Assembly: GCF_041260155.1 (NCBI RefSeq)
Contig: NW_027248375.1
Location: forward strand, 434,001-498,000
Direction: 5' to 3'
From: Ptychodera flava
Taxonomy: Eukaryota; Hemichordata; Enteropneusta; Ptychoderidae
Length of the DNA stretch: 64,000 bases
The translations under genes and the position numbers were made by a program. Positions within the stretch are counted from its first letter, which is position 1; each line of letters opens with the position of its first letter. The notes under the pieces were generated by a model that made no database searches, was not told the origin of the DNA, and saw only the letters and a program-made list of their open reading frames with translations. Positions 1 through 12,288 of this stretch are shown piece by piece.

Positions 1-904
1 CCATTTTCTTGAATGAGAATATGTTTTAACAATAAAAAAACAACTGTGCTTCACTGTCGAGTCAACACAAATCACAAATTCATAAATTTGGTCATCAATA
101 TACGCCGCTTGGTAATCTAATTCATATGATGCAGGACAAAGCCTGATCTAAATTGAGTAAGAAAAGATGGCGGATTGCAACTAAAACTAACTTTCAAATA
201 CTGTGCAACCCCATAGCTCTGCTTGATAAAAAGTACGTGTGAAGTTTTGGTTTGGTTTTAATATTTTTGATCAGACATATTTGGTTGACTTATGCAACAG
301 GTCCTTTGTCATAGATAAATTGCATTATAAAATTTTGCCCATTTTATCGAGAACTTGATACATTAAGAAAGGACAAGTAGCTTCTATTTAAATCACATAA
401 GCAAATCTTCTTTGACAGCATGTTGCTTGACATTTAAAGGTCTGGTGAAATGCCCATGTTGCAAAATCACAGAAATACAGTTGATGGTCTATAAAACAGT
501 TGCATTCATTTCTTTTTTCGTTTAGCGCGCGTGATTATGAAATATGGCAAAAGAAAAATGCAATGTGGGCGTGTCCCCCGAGCCTCTCCAGTCGACTTTT
601 TTCGGCTTTCCGAAGTTTGCCCGACGTCGTATCTCATAACGGGAAGTGAAGTATTTCACACCTCCATAAGCTCCCCTAGGGGGGTAACTTCTAGGGTTTC
701 CGCTTACATGATCAGGACAGTGTCCTCCTTCACTTTGGGAAGACGTTGTTCTTTTGGTGCTGTGACAGCGGCAAGAACATGAACGGCTCAACTGTAAACT
801 TTTTCAAGTTCCCGTCAAGTGTGGAGTGTTTGAACCATAATGTGCTTGTCTCGGCTGGTTCGTACGATCGGCCACGGTCCCTCGGCTGAGCCTGCCTCGC
901 TACT

Positions 905-1425
905 CGCTACACAGAAGGTTGGGACCGCAATGCAAGTCAACTGCATGAACACCAACACTGAACGTTGTGACTGCCATTAAAATGCACTAGTCTACAACAC
1001 GGAACGTCGTGACCGCAATGCAAATCGACAGTAAAAAACGTAAATGGGACCGTGATTAAAATGCACTACAACTACGACACGGAAGGTTGGAACCACGATG
1101 CAAATCAGCTGCATGAACAGCAACACTGAACGATGAGACTACCATTAAAAACGAACAACAACACGGAACGTAGAGATCATGATACAAATCATGGAGGTAG
1201 AGTCCTCCATGATACAAATCGACAGCAACACGGAACGCGTCGTTGGGACGGCAATTACTGAGGCTAAATTGAAGAACAACGGGAAATACCGGACCACGAG
1301 GAACGCGATGCAACTCGACCACAACATGGAATGTTTAAGACCGTGATTAAAATGCACAACACAGAACATCTAGACCGCAATCAGTGTAAATCAACTATAA
1401 CAACGAACCTTGTTGCCTCGATTAA
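905..1425. repeat. Degenerate minisatellite inside the TTAA element
   Basis: Units of about 50-60 bp carry the words CACGGAACG, GACCGCAATGCAAATC and CATTAAAATGCAC. A higher-order period of about 176 bp can be seen by comparing 909-980 with 1085-1155. Units have diverged, so the array is not recent. Confidence 0.6.
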
Positions 1426-1452
1426 AATGCGTATGTCTGCTATGTATAGCAA

Positions 1453-1640
1453 AAGTTTCAATTCTCGCGAGCGAGCGTTCCTATGCCCGCTGTACACTGG
1501 ACAAAATGACGTCAAATTTATCACAAGGGCTCGATTGCGTGTGTGTAAGTTTCAATTCTCGCGAGAGCCATTTATGCATGCTGTACACTAGACTAGATGA
1601 CGTCAAATCTCTCGCGAGACTTGGCTCGATTGCAAATACG
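1453..1640. repeat. 94-95 bp tandem duplication with TCTCGCGAGA core
   Basis: The word AGTTTCAATTCTCGCGAG starts at about 1453 and again at about 1547. Both copies continue through CTGTACACT...GATGACGTCAAAT. TCGCGA and TGACGTCA are self-complementary cores that many eukaryotic promoters contain. Whether they are functional here is unknown. Confidence 0.6.
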
Positions 1641-2499
1641 TACGACGCGACGGAAAGAACGCATAATACGGAAGTAGACACAGTTTTTGCGAATCGCCGA
1701 GAGAGAAGCGCAGATTAAACAAAAGACTAAAAAACCCACGTTTTTTCTTTATTTACCATATTTTTTAAACAAAATCAGTTTCGCCACTGTGGCGAATTAG
1801 GATCGATTTTTTTTCGCCACTTCGGATTTCGATTCGCATTGGCGAACGTGGCGAATGGGCAGCGCGAAGCCTGTTTTGTTAGCGGATACCGGGCAGAGAT
1901 AAGGCGGCGTTGGACCGCTATTCGATGTAAATGAACACACCTGTGACGTCACAGACGGCCAACCTTGACTCCCGCTGAGGGCATGACCTGAGTGTCGCAA
2001 AATGACCCCATGAAAGCCGCGCATAGAAATATCAATAAAAAATAACACTTGCGCGTACTTTTAGGTTGCAATTTTGTTGCGAGTGTAATAGTATTGACCT
2101 CCTGGAAGATATTCTGTCACACGACCGGGACCATTTCACCAGACCTTTAAACTAGTCTATTCCACATTCTGATCATAAATAGTTTCTGTCTGTCCAAGTG
2201 GGAGGCCGCCCATATCACCATGACTTACATGAGTAGAAGGCGGTGATTGACCCCGAGGCAGAATTATATCTGCTCTATTCTGAACGGAACCAGAGCACTG
2301 TACTTCCGTATAACACAGAACAGCACTGCAATATTTAATTCAGGGCACTAGCCCTACTTTAATTCTGAATAGGTGTAGAACCCTATATCTTTAACAACAT
2401 AGAATTGGAGATGATCGTACCCGAAGTTCTTCCTGCTGCCTCAGCGATTGTTAAAGCCGTGATCTCGAAATTTACACATGAATGAAAATTAACTGCAAG

Positions 2500-3700
2500 T
2501 TATTTATACTAGTTTTGCATTTTCTAGGGTATCATGACCCAGCATAAAATTAAAGGTACTCCTTCAACTGATGTTGAGTTAAATGAACAACATTAGACGT
2601 TTATTTGTGTGCTGGCATTCACTCCTTTGTAAACCACTCATACACAAGACTTAACATTGCTTGTAAATGGACTTAATTTTCTGCTAAGATGACTATATCA
2701 TCTGCATATCAAAAATAGAAACATTGAAATCACTTATATGAATCCCAAAAACAAGGTAATTGATATTAACTTCTAAACCATTATGTACATTGAAAATAGT
2801 GAAGGTGATAAAAGATCACATTGCATTACTCCAGTACAAGCTTCTGTACATTTCCATTAAAATTGACATGGCTTACAGGTGTTAAATTACTCTTTATAAT
2901 TTTTTAACCCTCCTTTACTCTCTTAGTTTAGAAAAAGCAAACTGTGGCTGACGCAATCGGAAGCCTTTAGCAGATGTTTACTACAAGTTTGTGTTTTCGA
3001 GAATACAGGATAAAATAAACATATGGTCTTGACAACTTCATGAACTGACACACTATAATAATCCAATATTTTATAACCCCATTGTTCAAAACACCATCAT
3101 ATAAGTTTTAAACAGTCGACAGTAGATTTTTCCCGGTAATTTAGACGAAGTCTGGGGTCATCAAGGTCTTTTTTGGAATAGGTGCTATGGTAGCCTTACA
3201 CCAGACAGATGGTATGGACTCTTAATCAAAATAAGCTGGAAATGAAGAAGTGACAACATTGGAAGTAGCATTGTATGAAATGCTATCAGGACCGCCTATT
3301 TGTGAAGGCGATGTGGCAATTTCAACCTTACATAATTTGATTTGATTATTTAGATTACAATTTCCATCTCGCGGAATATCATCAACATTTATATCGCCAT
3401 TACTGTCCCTAAACTAACCATATATTCATCGCCATGTTAGTGATCTGCGTCAAAGTCTGTATAAGCCCCTTAAAATAATCTTTTTACTTTCAATAACCAT
3501 GCTATCAACATTGGAAAGTCTTAGAGTCTTGTCAAGCAGACTCCTCGCGTTAGGAAAATCTGCTTTGATAAGCTTGTTTACTTGATCTTTTCCCTGTATT
3601 TTTAAAATGCATTTTTATCATTTCTATCATTTGACTCCATAGCTTGTCTAATTCATCATTCCAAAATTAAGTCTTGTTTCCGTAGCACTAATGAAATGTG
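2500..3700 (-). pseudogene. Decayed non-LTR retrotransposon reverse transcriptase
   Basis: No long frame survives, but the minus strand retains reverse transcriptase blocks in the right order when frames are changed. PIPKK lies at about 3167-3182, DPRLRLNYR at about 3134-3160, KASDCV (the KAFD block) at 2956-2967, QCDLLSPSLFSMYI near 2810-2845, and the catalytic YADDIVILAEN at about 2676-2708. Upstream sequence to about 4300 could be the rest of the same LINE, but I cannot prove it. Many stops and frameshifts show that it is old and dead. The clade is uncertain. Confidence 0.7.
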
Positions 3701-4299
3701 TTTTAAAAGAGAGATATCTTTATAACTATATTTGTCCGTCTATGTAAATAGAGCTCGACAACACTTATCAATCTATGATCATCTGTTACTGGTGTCATGG
3801 TACATATCCATGGCGCTTTACTAATATTGTGGTCAGCCCCTTAAGTCTAATTCATGTTCGATCAGGTTCTGAACTTTCATTATGTCTTCGCTTTCATCTG
3901 CTGGTTGGTGTGATATGATGAGGGTTACGTAAAGGTCATATTCGTTGAAGGGTGATTCCCACTAGCAAGTCTTATTTCCAATTCTTTCAATTCTTGCAGT
4001 AAGATGATCAGCTTCCTTTTATTTGTCATTGATTTTGTAGTATCTCTTGGTAGTTTCTCTGGAATGAACGTGTCAGTAACCTGATCATGGCTTTTGGTTC
4101 AGTGTTTTAGAATGACATTGTTCTTATGTGAACTATCTGCCATGTCTGATGGACTGCCGAATCTGTCAATTCTCCTTTTAGTAGTCTCAAATTTCTCCCT
4201 GATGCAAATTCCAAACTGCGAGATTAGGAATAGTACTTAGAGGAGATACGAAGAATACACCAATATAGTTGATTGACAGCGGATATCCCAAAGTGCAGA

Positions 4300-6160
4300 A
4301 TACAGTAAAACATCGTATGATTCGTGTGACACGTTGCTTGCATCACCAAATGCTAATTCTTCTCCTACATTTTGGTTAAGAAGCACTTAGTTATGGAGTT
4401 GGCTCCTCTGCCAATTAACAGGCGTTAAACTAGGGTTATTCTAAAAAACAGCTTTTAAAAATAATATGCCAGAATGTTTGACAGCATATAACGGCAGAAG
4501 AAACCAATTTAACACGGGGAAGTTGTTTTGATTGGATGCAACAATAGTGCAGAAGATTGTTTTAAGTAGAATTCTGAACGTGCAGTGAAAGTCTGCTTCT
4601 GACTGCGGCTGCGTAGGTTGATTATCATAATCTGGTATTATTCTTGATGGTTGTCGTTTCCCAAACACTCGTGTATAAAAAGGTCAGAAACCAAGCCCAT
4701 ACAGATGAGACGTACTCAATGATTAAATATTGCAATATTTAGAAATAGTCGGATGTCCACTAAGATGCTGCCTACCAAAATTAACCAGACCTTTCTTTTT
4801 ACAGAAGCCAATATTTTCAAAGTCCAAGTGCAGTCAATTGTGAGAGCGCATAGAACAAAGCTTTCCAAATATGCATAATGAAATTGTGACGCTATTTGTG
4901 CAGAATTAATAGTCTGCAACACTAGAAAGTCTTTCCAAACTACTGACTGTAAAAACAGATAAACGGACATGTTCACACATAACATGGAGGTCCATACTCA
5001 AGCCCTGGTAATCGTTGATTACTTACTCAGTTATAAATAAAAGTATATCTCACTAAAAGGAAGAAAAAAACGTACTTCAAGTACGAGAAATAAACAGTTG
5101 TGTTTATTGCTGAATTAAAGAGCAACTAAGCTAAGTCACAATGTCAAAAAAAATTAAAGTGAGATTATATTTCATTCAAAAATAATTTTGCCACCCCTTA
5201 TACGAAATCATCCAGAGTCACAAAACGTTAAATAATAAGATGTTGTTGGTGCTAACCCGAAACGCATTTTCAACTTAATCAAGGAGGATCCATATTTTCA
5301 AATGACAATTATTCTTTTGAACCATCTCATTTTTTATTATTTCAACAGAGTTATGTGCATGTTAGTGAACATGTATTTGAAGGATATTCGAAACAAAGGC
5401 ATCGTTCGAGATAAAGTTGTCAATATGGTTCGAACAGTGATTCCCGCCCATTATCTGTTCAGTGTTCCAAATTTCTTCATAACTTGCGTTGAAGCCATGG
5501 ATGTCAAATTAGCCACAATAGTGGCGACCTTTGTACATGTGCAAATATAATCAAAAATTACGTGTTTGTCAAATTTGTCCTCAGATGCTTTTTGTCCATT
5601 CATTATTCCGTCAATCTATTATGTATGTCTATCAGTAGGAATATATGTAAGTACCTTTGTACCTATATCATGCATACACAGAATACATGTTCAGTGCTCA
5701 AGTGTATACATGTGCTCTATACATGATGTATAAGTGTTAGCCACGAATTTAACCATATGCAAAATGTACTTACAAATATGAGGAGAAATCAGCTTGGAGT
5801 TTTTTTTTTGTGGTGACTTCTGGCTAGAAACATTTACACGGCAAAATGATCTACTGAACGGTATATCGGAGTCAAGAATACATTGTCATGTGCATAAACA
5901 ACTAAAAGCAAATTGTAATTGTGCAAAATATAACACATCAGGTTTGGCATGCAATAAACATGTCCCAGAGCTGCCTGACGCAAACATTTCACGAAAGCGG
6001 CCAACCCTCCAGTTCTACCAAATGTACATTACATAAGGATAAAAACTACACTTCAACAGTAGAAAATGTGGACACCTTGTTTTCCTTATAGCATGTTCAT
6101 AGTTTTCTATGTGTAACACGATTGATTCCTATTTGGGATAATTTGATAGTGTAGTAATGT
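4300..6160. other. AT-rich stretch, nothing recognised
   Basis: No coding potential or repeat family could be assigned. The word TAGGAATATATGTAAGTACCTT near 5636-5658 recurs immediately beyond the SINE at about 6563-6585, which may mark a small duplication. Confidence 0.4.
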
Positions 6161-6164
6161 CGAT

Positions 6165-6850
6165 TTCAAGGGAAACCTAAGTCCGGCGAATATCATCATT
6201 TACCCCTTTTAATAATAATATAATAATAATATTTGGTTCTTATATAGCGCACATATCCACAAGTAGATGTGATCAAGGCGCTTTACAATTATTATTACCC
6301 CTGGTCACTGGACCTAATATGATACCACTCAACTCCCTGGGGAGCAGACAACAGCTCACATGTGCAGCCAATAAGCGCAGCAGAGCTAAACGCACACATA
6401 ACAACCTCTGTCCTACCAGGTACCCATCACTCCTGGGTAGGGAGAAGCAATGAGGAATAAAGTGCCTTGCCCAAGGACACAACACCACAGCCATGCCGGG
6501 GCTCGAACTCACCATCCTTTGATCGTGAGTCCACTGCTCTAGCCACTGGCCCATGATGCCTCCTAGGAATATATGTAAGTACCTTGATAGAACCCTTGAA
6601 TAAAATGCAGCTCAAATTTGCGACATAATTGCAAACGTCAAATACTACGACGCAACGAAAAGAGAACTTCAAGTATACGACATTTATACAAAATGAGCTC
6701 TGAATTCCACGGGCGCGAAAGGGCCCATGGGAGGACCGAGCGTGACTTCATCGGCGGTACAGACGATTGGAGGTTGCAGCCGGAGGACTGCGAACGGTTC
6801 AGCGCGTTCGTAAGACGACTATAAGTCGGGTCGGAAGGTAGGGCTCCCAT
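6165..6850 (+). repeat. Interspersed repeat, copy A, interrupted by a SINE
   Basis: The segments 6165-6210 and 6577-6760 match, in the same order, an uninterrupted copy on the opposite strand at about 10340-10600. Shared words include GGGAAACCTAAGTCC, ATAAAATGCAG and ATGAGCTC, followed by GGGCGCGAAAGG. The SINE at about 6210-6565 lies between the two halves, so it inserted later. No coding function is evident. Confidence 0.6.
6210..6565 (-). mobile_element. tRNA-derived SINE with L2-like tail, copy 1
   Basis: Read on the minus strand it starts GGCATCATGGGCCAGTGG and has pol III promoter boxes: an A-box-like TGGCTAGAGCAGTGG near 6545 and a B-box-like GAGTTCGAGCCCC near 6500. These are followed by the conserved body TGTGTCCTTGGGCAAGGCAC. 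It ends in a tail containing TTGTAAAGCGCCTTGA and GCGCTATA and an (ATT)n run. This is a typical SINE layout: tRNA-like head, central domain, LINE-like tail. The body may belong to one of the deeply conserved SINE domains, which would need a database comparison. Open frames across it are not genes. Confidence 0.8.
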
Positions 6851-7370
6851 GCACCACATGGATATATTTATTTACCTATGTTTTTGTAATCCTTAGGGTC
6901 TATATTAAATTGGTATTGATGTTCCCAAAATCAAATATTGTCCCGTGGGGGTTCTTTGGCGCAATCTTGGCCACAATCTTGGATTTCAACGATGGGGTAG
7001 GGGTTACATTTTTACCGCTCTACGGAAACAGAAAAAATAAAATTCTATAAACGTTGCATTTTAAAAAAAGCCCGGAGCATGGCATTTTCATTGATACATA
7101 TAACTTAATGGGGATAAATTATTATTCGAACGTCAATTAGACTTTAAATCAGCGATTGACCGTAAATCGTAAAATTTGCTAAATTTCAAAACAATAATTA
7201 AGTTCCCGTTCCTTTAAACAGTTTTTCATAAAGTATTTATATATTTTTGGAAGAACTTAGTGCAATGAACAAGAAAAACAACACTAAAAGTATGTGTCTT
7301 GAGATTTAGTGGGTGCATGTGCCTGTTTTCTTAATAAGTGGTATGTCACATATCCTTGTGTAATATAATT

Positions 7371-7985
7371 GGTAGGGGTAATGTTTCCCTTTCTCTTCCG
7401 AATCATGATTGATAAAACAATAAAAGTGTTACATTTTGAAAGTGCTGAATCAGGCCTTCCTAAACATACATAGTTTTATAGGGAAAAGTCTCATATTTGA
7501 AAGTTACAAAGCTTAAACATTGCAGTTTGTGTCAATTTTAAGGGATTTTTAAAAACAAAATTATAATATATGGTGTAGGGGTAATGTTTCCCTTTCTGCC
7601 TCGAACCATAAATTATTAAATCATATGAGTTCTATTATGAATGAAAGCCCTGAAAAGGGCCTTTCTGAACATGTAGAGTTTATGGGCAAAATCGCCCATT
7701 TTAAAGTTACAAGGCTTAAGTCTTTAAGTTGGTGTCAATTTTAATTGATTCTTTTGAACAAAACTATAATATAAGGGGTAGGGGTCATGTTTTCCTTTCT
7801 TCCTCGATTATGATTCATGAAACCATATAAATGTTTAGTTTTGGTTGAAAGATCGGAAAGGGACCTTTCTGAACATTTATAGTGTTATTGGGAAAAATCG
7901 CCTATTTTAAAGTTACAAAGGTTAAACCTTTCAGTTTGTATCAATTTTAAGTGATTATTTGAACAATATGCGCAAAACTATCGAT
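7371..7985. repeat. Three tandem units of about 200 bp within R1
   Basis: The phrase AGGGGTAATGTTTCCCTTTCT starts near 7376, 7575 and 7779 (the last with one change). Each is followed by a run related to AAAGTTACAAAGCTTAAAC and TGTGTCAATTTTAA. The related copy at 49.4-49.75 kb has only two units, so the unit number varies among copies. Confidence 0.65.
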
Positions 7986-8166
7986 TGGCCAGGTATTGAA
8001 ATCATCCCCTCTGCGGCATTTTACCCACTATGATTTTCTGTTAGGTAGTATTCTCAGCTGTCATTTTCTGCTTATTTGCCATTTAACTGATGGTGGATAC
8101 GAGTGTAACGACTTGTTTTGTAGGATGCTGTCACGCCCTCATTAGTAAACTAGGAATGAGTTAGAG

Positions 8167-8859
8167 CACAGACAAATAGAAACAGACTGGCAACGGGTAT
8201 TGTTCAAGGCGTGAAGCGGTTACGTAAGTCATCCATGTTTGCCTCGCCTCAGATAGATCTCGTCTCGCTCTTCCGAAGAGTGCCATCCATGCACCCTTCG
8301 GTAGTTTCCGGATTTTCGCCAATTTTTAAGCGAAAGTATGTTCGGCAAAGTTTGTGTTGTTGTTGTCATGTGGTGCTGAGCGGAATCGGCGTGCTGGCGA
8401 AAACGGGAAAGTTTTGAGCTTCGGGAAAGTGAGTTTTACAATCTTAAAAATCCCTCTCACATTTTTATGAATATTTAATGAGTGTGTTTCAACCAAATTT
8501 GAAATCTTCTATCGATACTGTCTAAGTTTACTCAATGGTTTACGGTCAGTCATATCGTCTATTAAAAGTTGGTCATTGAAGGACGTGTTTATGAAACTGC
8601 GGGCGTGTTATGTTTTGATTAGCGTTAAGCAGTGTTTCTGCCCTGAGAGCTCACAAAGTAAGTATGGTTGCTACGCGACTGGCAGCACGATGCCATCTCG
8701 TTTTGCATAATCTCGTGCAATTATCAACAAAGAACAAAGGTCTCAAAAATTCTAACACCTGTGAAGCTCATTTTGATATGAAAAGGCCATAGTCTACGGA
8801 GACGACCATGGAACAAAAGCCATCCCATGTTGCTAGTCTGTGTTTTCTATTTGTCTGTG
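8167..8859. mobile_element. 693 bp TIR element inserted in R1
   Basis: The termini are inverted: CACAGACAAATAGAAAC at 8167 and GTTTTCTATTTGTCTGTG ending at 8859, extending about 28 bp inward with a small gap (AGACTGGCAAC against GTTGCTAGTCT). The other R1 copy, at about 49945, runs through this point without the insert and serves as the empty site. Flanks GTTAGAG and GTTAGGG suggest a 7 bp target duplication with one change. The interior is richer in G+C than R1. An open frame at 8211-8417 has no recognised similarity. Confidence 0.7.
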
Positions 8860-10339
8860 GTTAGGGGTAATATATTTACCGCTAGTCGAAAACAAAACAA
8901 CAAAGTACCATAAACAATACATTTCTTAGAAAGCCCAGATAATACCCTTACAATTGGTTTATAATTTAATGGGGATAAACAATACTATTAGATTTTATAT
9001 CGGCCATGATATGTAAATTATGAAATTTGCTTAATTTCGAACCCAATAAATACGTTTCTTTTTCGTCAAACAATATTGCAAGGAATTTATATATTCTTTT
9101 GAAAAACTTAGAGCAAAATAGAAGAAAAACGATGTTTAAAATGTATATCTTGGAATAAGATTCTGCATGAGAATGTTTTCTAATATGTAGCATGTCACAT
9201 ACCTCTCTCTAATAGACTTGAGGTTTGCCTTGCGTTGAGGAAGAAAATGCTAACTAGAGTAAATCGTAGCTTCTAGATAATTTTTGTGCCCTGTACTTCC
9301 TGTAGTGTTTGTTGATTCCGTGTAGACTTTTGTTTGAATTTATTTGTTTGAGTTTTTTCGTCGTATCATGTACCGGAGTCTCATTCTCCGTATGAATTTA
9401 TGTGTGTCTTGTAGGAGAATGATTCGGTTTGAACTTTTTGTATTGGAATTAATTCAAGCCTTTACAAAGAGCGTTCATTTCTATAATTGTTAGATTTCTG
9501 TGAATAAAGATTCGTAGTAAATCCATATTTTTGTTGGTCGCTGTGTTTTGTTTATGTTTGGTATGTTGTAATATTGTATTTGAGATGTTTGTTTATCATT
9601 TAATGCAGTCATTGTTGCGTTTTCAGTTTTATTACGCCTTCTGTGAGTGGTCATGTTTTGCCATTTTGTTACAGTAATGATATGTAAGAGACGTGCGGTG
9701 GCCTTAGGCCCTGTGGTTTGATTTGGTACCGTAGTATAGGAAGAAAACCCGACCAATGGTCGTTTCAGTGAACGTTTGTGTTGTGGGATGTTTTTAGCCC
9801 TCTTTTTGCCTATTTCAAGAATCGTCTTTGCAGTCTTCCATCCTGCAGAACGGTCCTGTGTAGTGATTGTCTTCGTTTAATTTTTGTGATGTACAACTGT
9901 CTTGAGTCCCAGTGCTTTATTTGGTGTAGCGATAAATAGTTAGAGATTAGGATAGAGTCCCGAAATCGCCTATGTTTATCTGGTTAAAACTGGTCATAGT
10001 AGGCTGACTCAGCATGTCGAGATACGAGCCACATTGTGAAGTATCGTCTTGTATTGTGATTAGAGTCCCGCAATCTTTTATAAAACAATCATCTTTGAAA
10101 AGTACCGAGCATAACTTCGTATCTTGACAATTTTTAATAGTTTATTCCCTATAACCTCCGACACACCCGACTTTCTTTATCCAGTGTCTTTGAAAAAGCT
10201 GTTCTTTTGGGACAACTGTCAAAACTAACACCATTTTTGTTCTTCCTTGAGTCATATTTGCTCTAAACTGCACAACAGTTAATTCATTGTTCATGCTACT
10301 GAGTATTAAAATAATGAACTACACTACTGCAGTCATAGA

Positions 10340-10600
10340 CTCCAATGCTACGGTAAGCTGTCACATGCACACGTTCGTGTATCGCCGATGACGTCACGCA
10401 CGCTCTTGCCATGAATCCTTTCGCGCCCATGGGATTCCGAGCTCATTTTCATGAATGCCGTGTACTTCAACGTCTCATATCGTTGCGCCGTAGTCGTTGG
10501 CGAGTTCAAATATGTGGCTAATTTGAACTGCATTTTATTCACGTGGATTTTAGAAGGGATAAATGATGATGTTCCTTGGACTTAGGTTTCCCTTTAATCT
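10340..10600 (-). repeat. Interspersed repeat, copy B
   Basis: This is the reverse-strand match to 6165-6210 plus 6577-6760 and lacks the SINE. An open frame at 10348-10542 falls inside the repeat and is not considered a gene. Confidence 0.55.
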
Positions 10601-11473
10601 CGGATGTTATCTAATCTGCTTTTCTTATGATGTTACAAACTTGTTTTTATGAGTAGTTTGCGACATTGCAACAGTCAGCTATATGGCACCTAACATTTTT
10701 GAGAAATTTGCAAAATATGACAATCCAATTATCACAAATTAGTTCCAATCGTGTTTTGTGTAAAAGCTGATTTATATGAAATGAATATTTCTTGGCCTTA
10801 CTACAGTCTGCAGAGGTTTTCATTGTAGTGGATAAAGAACTCGATCACTTAAGTTATCATTAATTATACAAATTGACAATACAATGCAATCGCTACTAGT
10901 GACTTGAAAATGGTGGTTCCTTATTAAAGAGCTATTCCCTACTCGACATTATTATATAAAGGCTTTGTTACAATGTTGAATGGTAATAAAACAAACACAA
11001 CATTTCTTTTCTTATGAAAGGCCCATTCAAAATATAAGAAAGAATAAAGAATACTGCTCTTTAAAAGAGTCCATGGTGGCGTACGGAGATTAAGGAACAC
11101 GGTGTGCAAGGTAACACGTCCAGCGAGTGTCTTCGAATCCCGCACGGCTGAAACATTTTTTTTTCATCTGTCCCCATTTGTGTCTAGGTATTGAATTCAG
11201 CACAGAAGATTTTCTACTGATATATATATTTCGGAGGGATCTGATGTAAACTACAATCAGATTGTAAATTAGACTATCCTATTTATATAATGTGGAAATA
11301 AATAAAAAAATGAAACCTAGTTTTGTGTACTAGCCTTTTTTGTTTTCCCTTCTCTCGCCCTATGTTTCCTCGCTTTGTGCTCATGGTCCAGTGTTAATTA
11401 TATACGCAGTGTGTAGTGCACCCTCTCTTGTTGACCATTTGACACGCTATACAATACCCTGAAAGCCTTATAA

Positions 11474-11503
11474 ACCCAAGGATAGAAAAACCCAAGGATA
11501 GAA
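11474..11503. repeat. Short tandem duplication
   Basis: AACCCAAGGATAGAAA occurs twice in a row with little change. Confidence 0.6.
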
Positions 11504-11722
11504 ATAACACAGCCGATACGATGTGTACTGCAGCGTGCCAAGGCAATTAATATGCATCGTGATTATTAATATGCTTATGTGGGCACGTTTTTGTATGAAT
11601 GAGCGTCTGTATCACTAGGGATAACCATTGTCTCTCTACTGTCCTGTCTCTCGGGTAACTAACTGATCGTATGCAAACAAGTATATATTATTGCCTGAAT
11701 ACAAGGGTTTATGTGTCCGAGA

Positions 11723-11768
11723 GCAGGATACAATTTGCAAGACGCTAAAAAGGTAAATTGTATCCTGC
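11723..11768. repeat. Perfect 14 bp hairpin
   Basis: The arms GCAGGATACAATTT (11723-11736) and AAATTGTATCCTGC (11755-11768) are exact complements around an 18-base loop. The role is unknown. It could be a foldback element end or a site of strand slippage. Confidence 0.6.
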
Positions 11769-12288
11769 TGCGAAGGTACATACAATAACATTTTATTACA
11801 TGCCTCTTCACAGTTAATGATTTCGAAAGTTACATGCAGGCATTTTCAAACGTCTTTACCGTTATCAACCAGTATAAAACCGGTTTTAACGAAAGTCAAA
11901 TAGCAGTGCGAGTTGGATATTTTACATTTAATGTTAAGTGTCTATTTTAACGTCGAAAACGTCGACGTCTTCACTGGACCGGGTAACAATGGAAACCGGT
12001 GAGTACATTGTTCACCGGCCCGCTAACCGGATGTTTTATTCACGTCATAGCATTCATATCGACTCATGCAATAAAGGGAAAGCAACTCCACACATCGTAC
12101 ACATATACCCCTTGTTTGTGTTATGTGAATGATGGATAGTAGGCCTAAGTGTATATTATGTTTGGCTGTTTTATGCAAAGAGTTGATTAGCTATGGCGGG
12201 GCGTACCCGGATGATCTATGTGTCTTGCACCACGGAGCTCTTTGTAGGCTGCATGCTTTCACAGACGTTCTGGACAATGCCATCCTTT

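Larger units (their letters stand above)
438..2146. mobile_element. 1.7 kb DNA transposon with TTAA target duplication, non-autonomous
   Basis: The ends are perfect 15 bp inverted repeats, AGGTCTGGTGAAATG at 438-452 and its complement at 2132-2146. Each is flanked by TTAA (434-437 and 2147-2150). TTAA targets are known for piggyBac and Kolobok transposons. No transposase reading frame is visible, so this copy is non-autonomous and the superfamily is an inference. The interior is CpG-rich and largely tandem repeats (listed separately), ending in a stretch with several copies of TGGCGAA/TTCGCCA near 1780-1860. Small open frames inside it (522-791, 1056-1322, 1797-2048) look like chance frames. 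Confidence 0.75.
6825..9755 (+). repeat. Long interspersed repeat R1, copy a
   Basis: Sequence from about 6825 to 9755 is found again at about 49240-51100 (same strand) and, for the first part, inverted at 51200-51860. Landmarks are TCCCATG...CATGGATATA, GTTCCCAAAATCAAATATTG, TTTACCGCT, TATTTATATATTTTTGGAAG, GATGCTGTCACGCCCTC and TTGGTATGTTGTAATATTG. It has no coding frame and contains a 200 bp tandem section. A foreign 693 bp element interrupts this copy at 8167-8859. I see no clear terminal repeats, so the class is unknown. Confidence 0.7.

Noticed and set aside
522..791. Overlapping frames on both strands near 0.5-0.8 kb
   Set aside because: They lie within a non-autonomous TTAA element, overlap one another and show no motif.
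433..2151. LTR retrotransposon reading of the TTAA element
   Set aside because: Ends are inverted, not direct, and only 15 bp.
6273..6672. Frames of 93 and 81 codons on the minus strand
   Set aside because: They run across the tRNA-derived SINE.
11071..11158. tRNA-like sequence with TTCGAATCCC
   Set aside because: B-box-like word and poly-T follow, but I could not fold a cloverleaf or find a clear A box; at best a SINE fragment.
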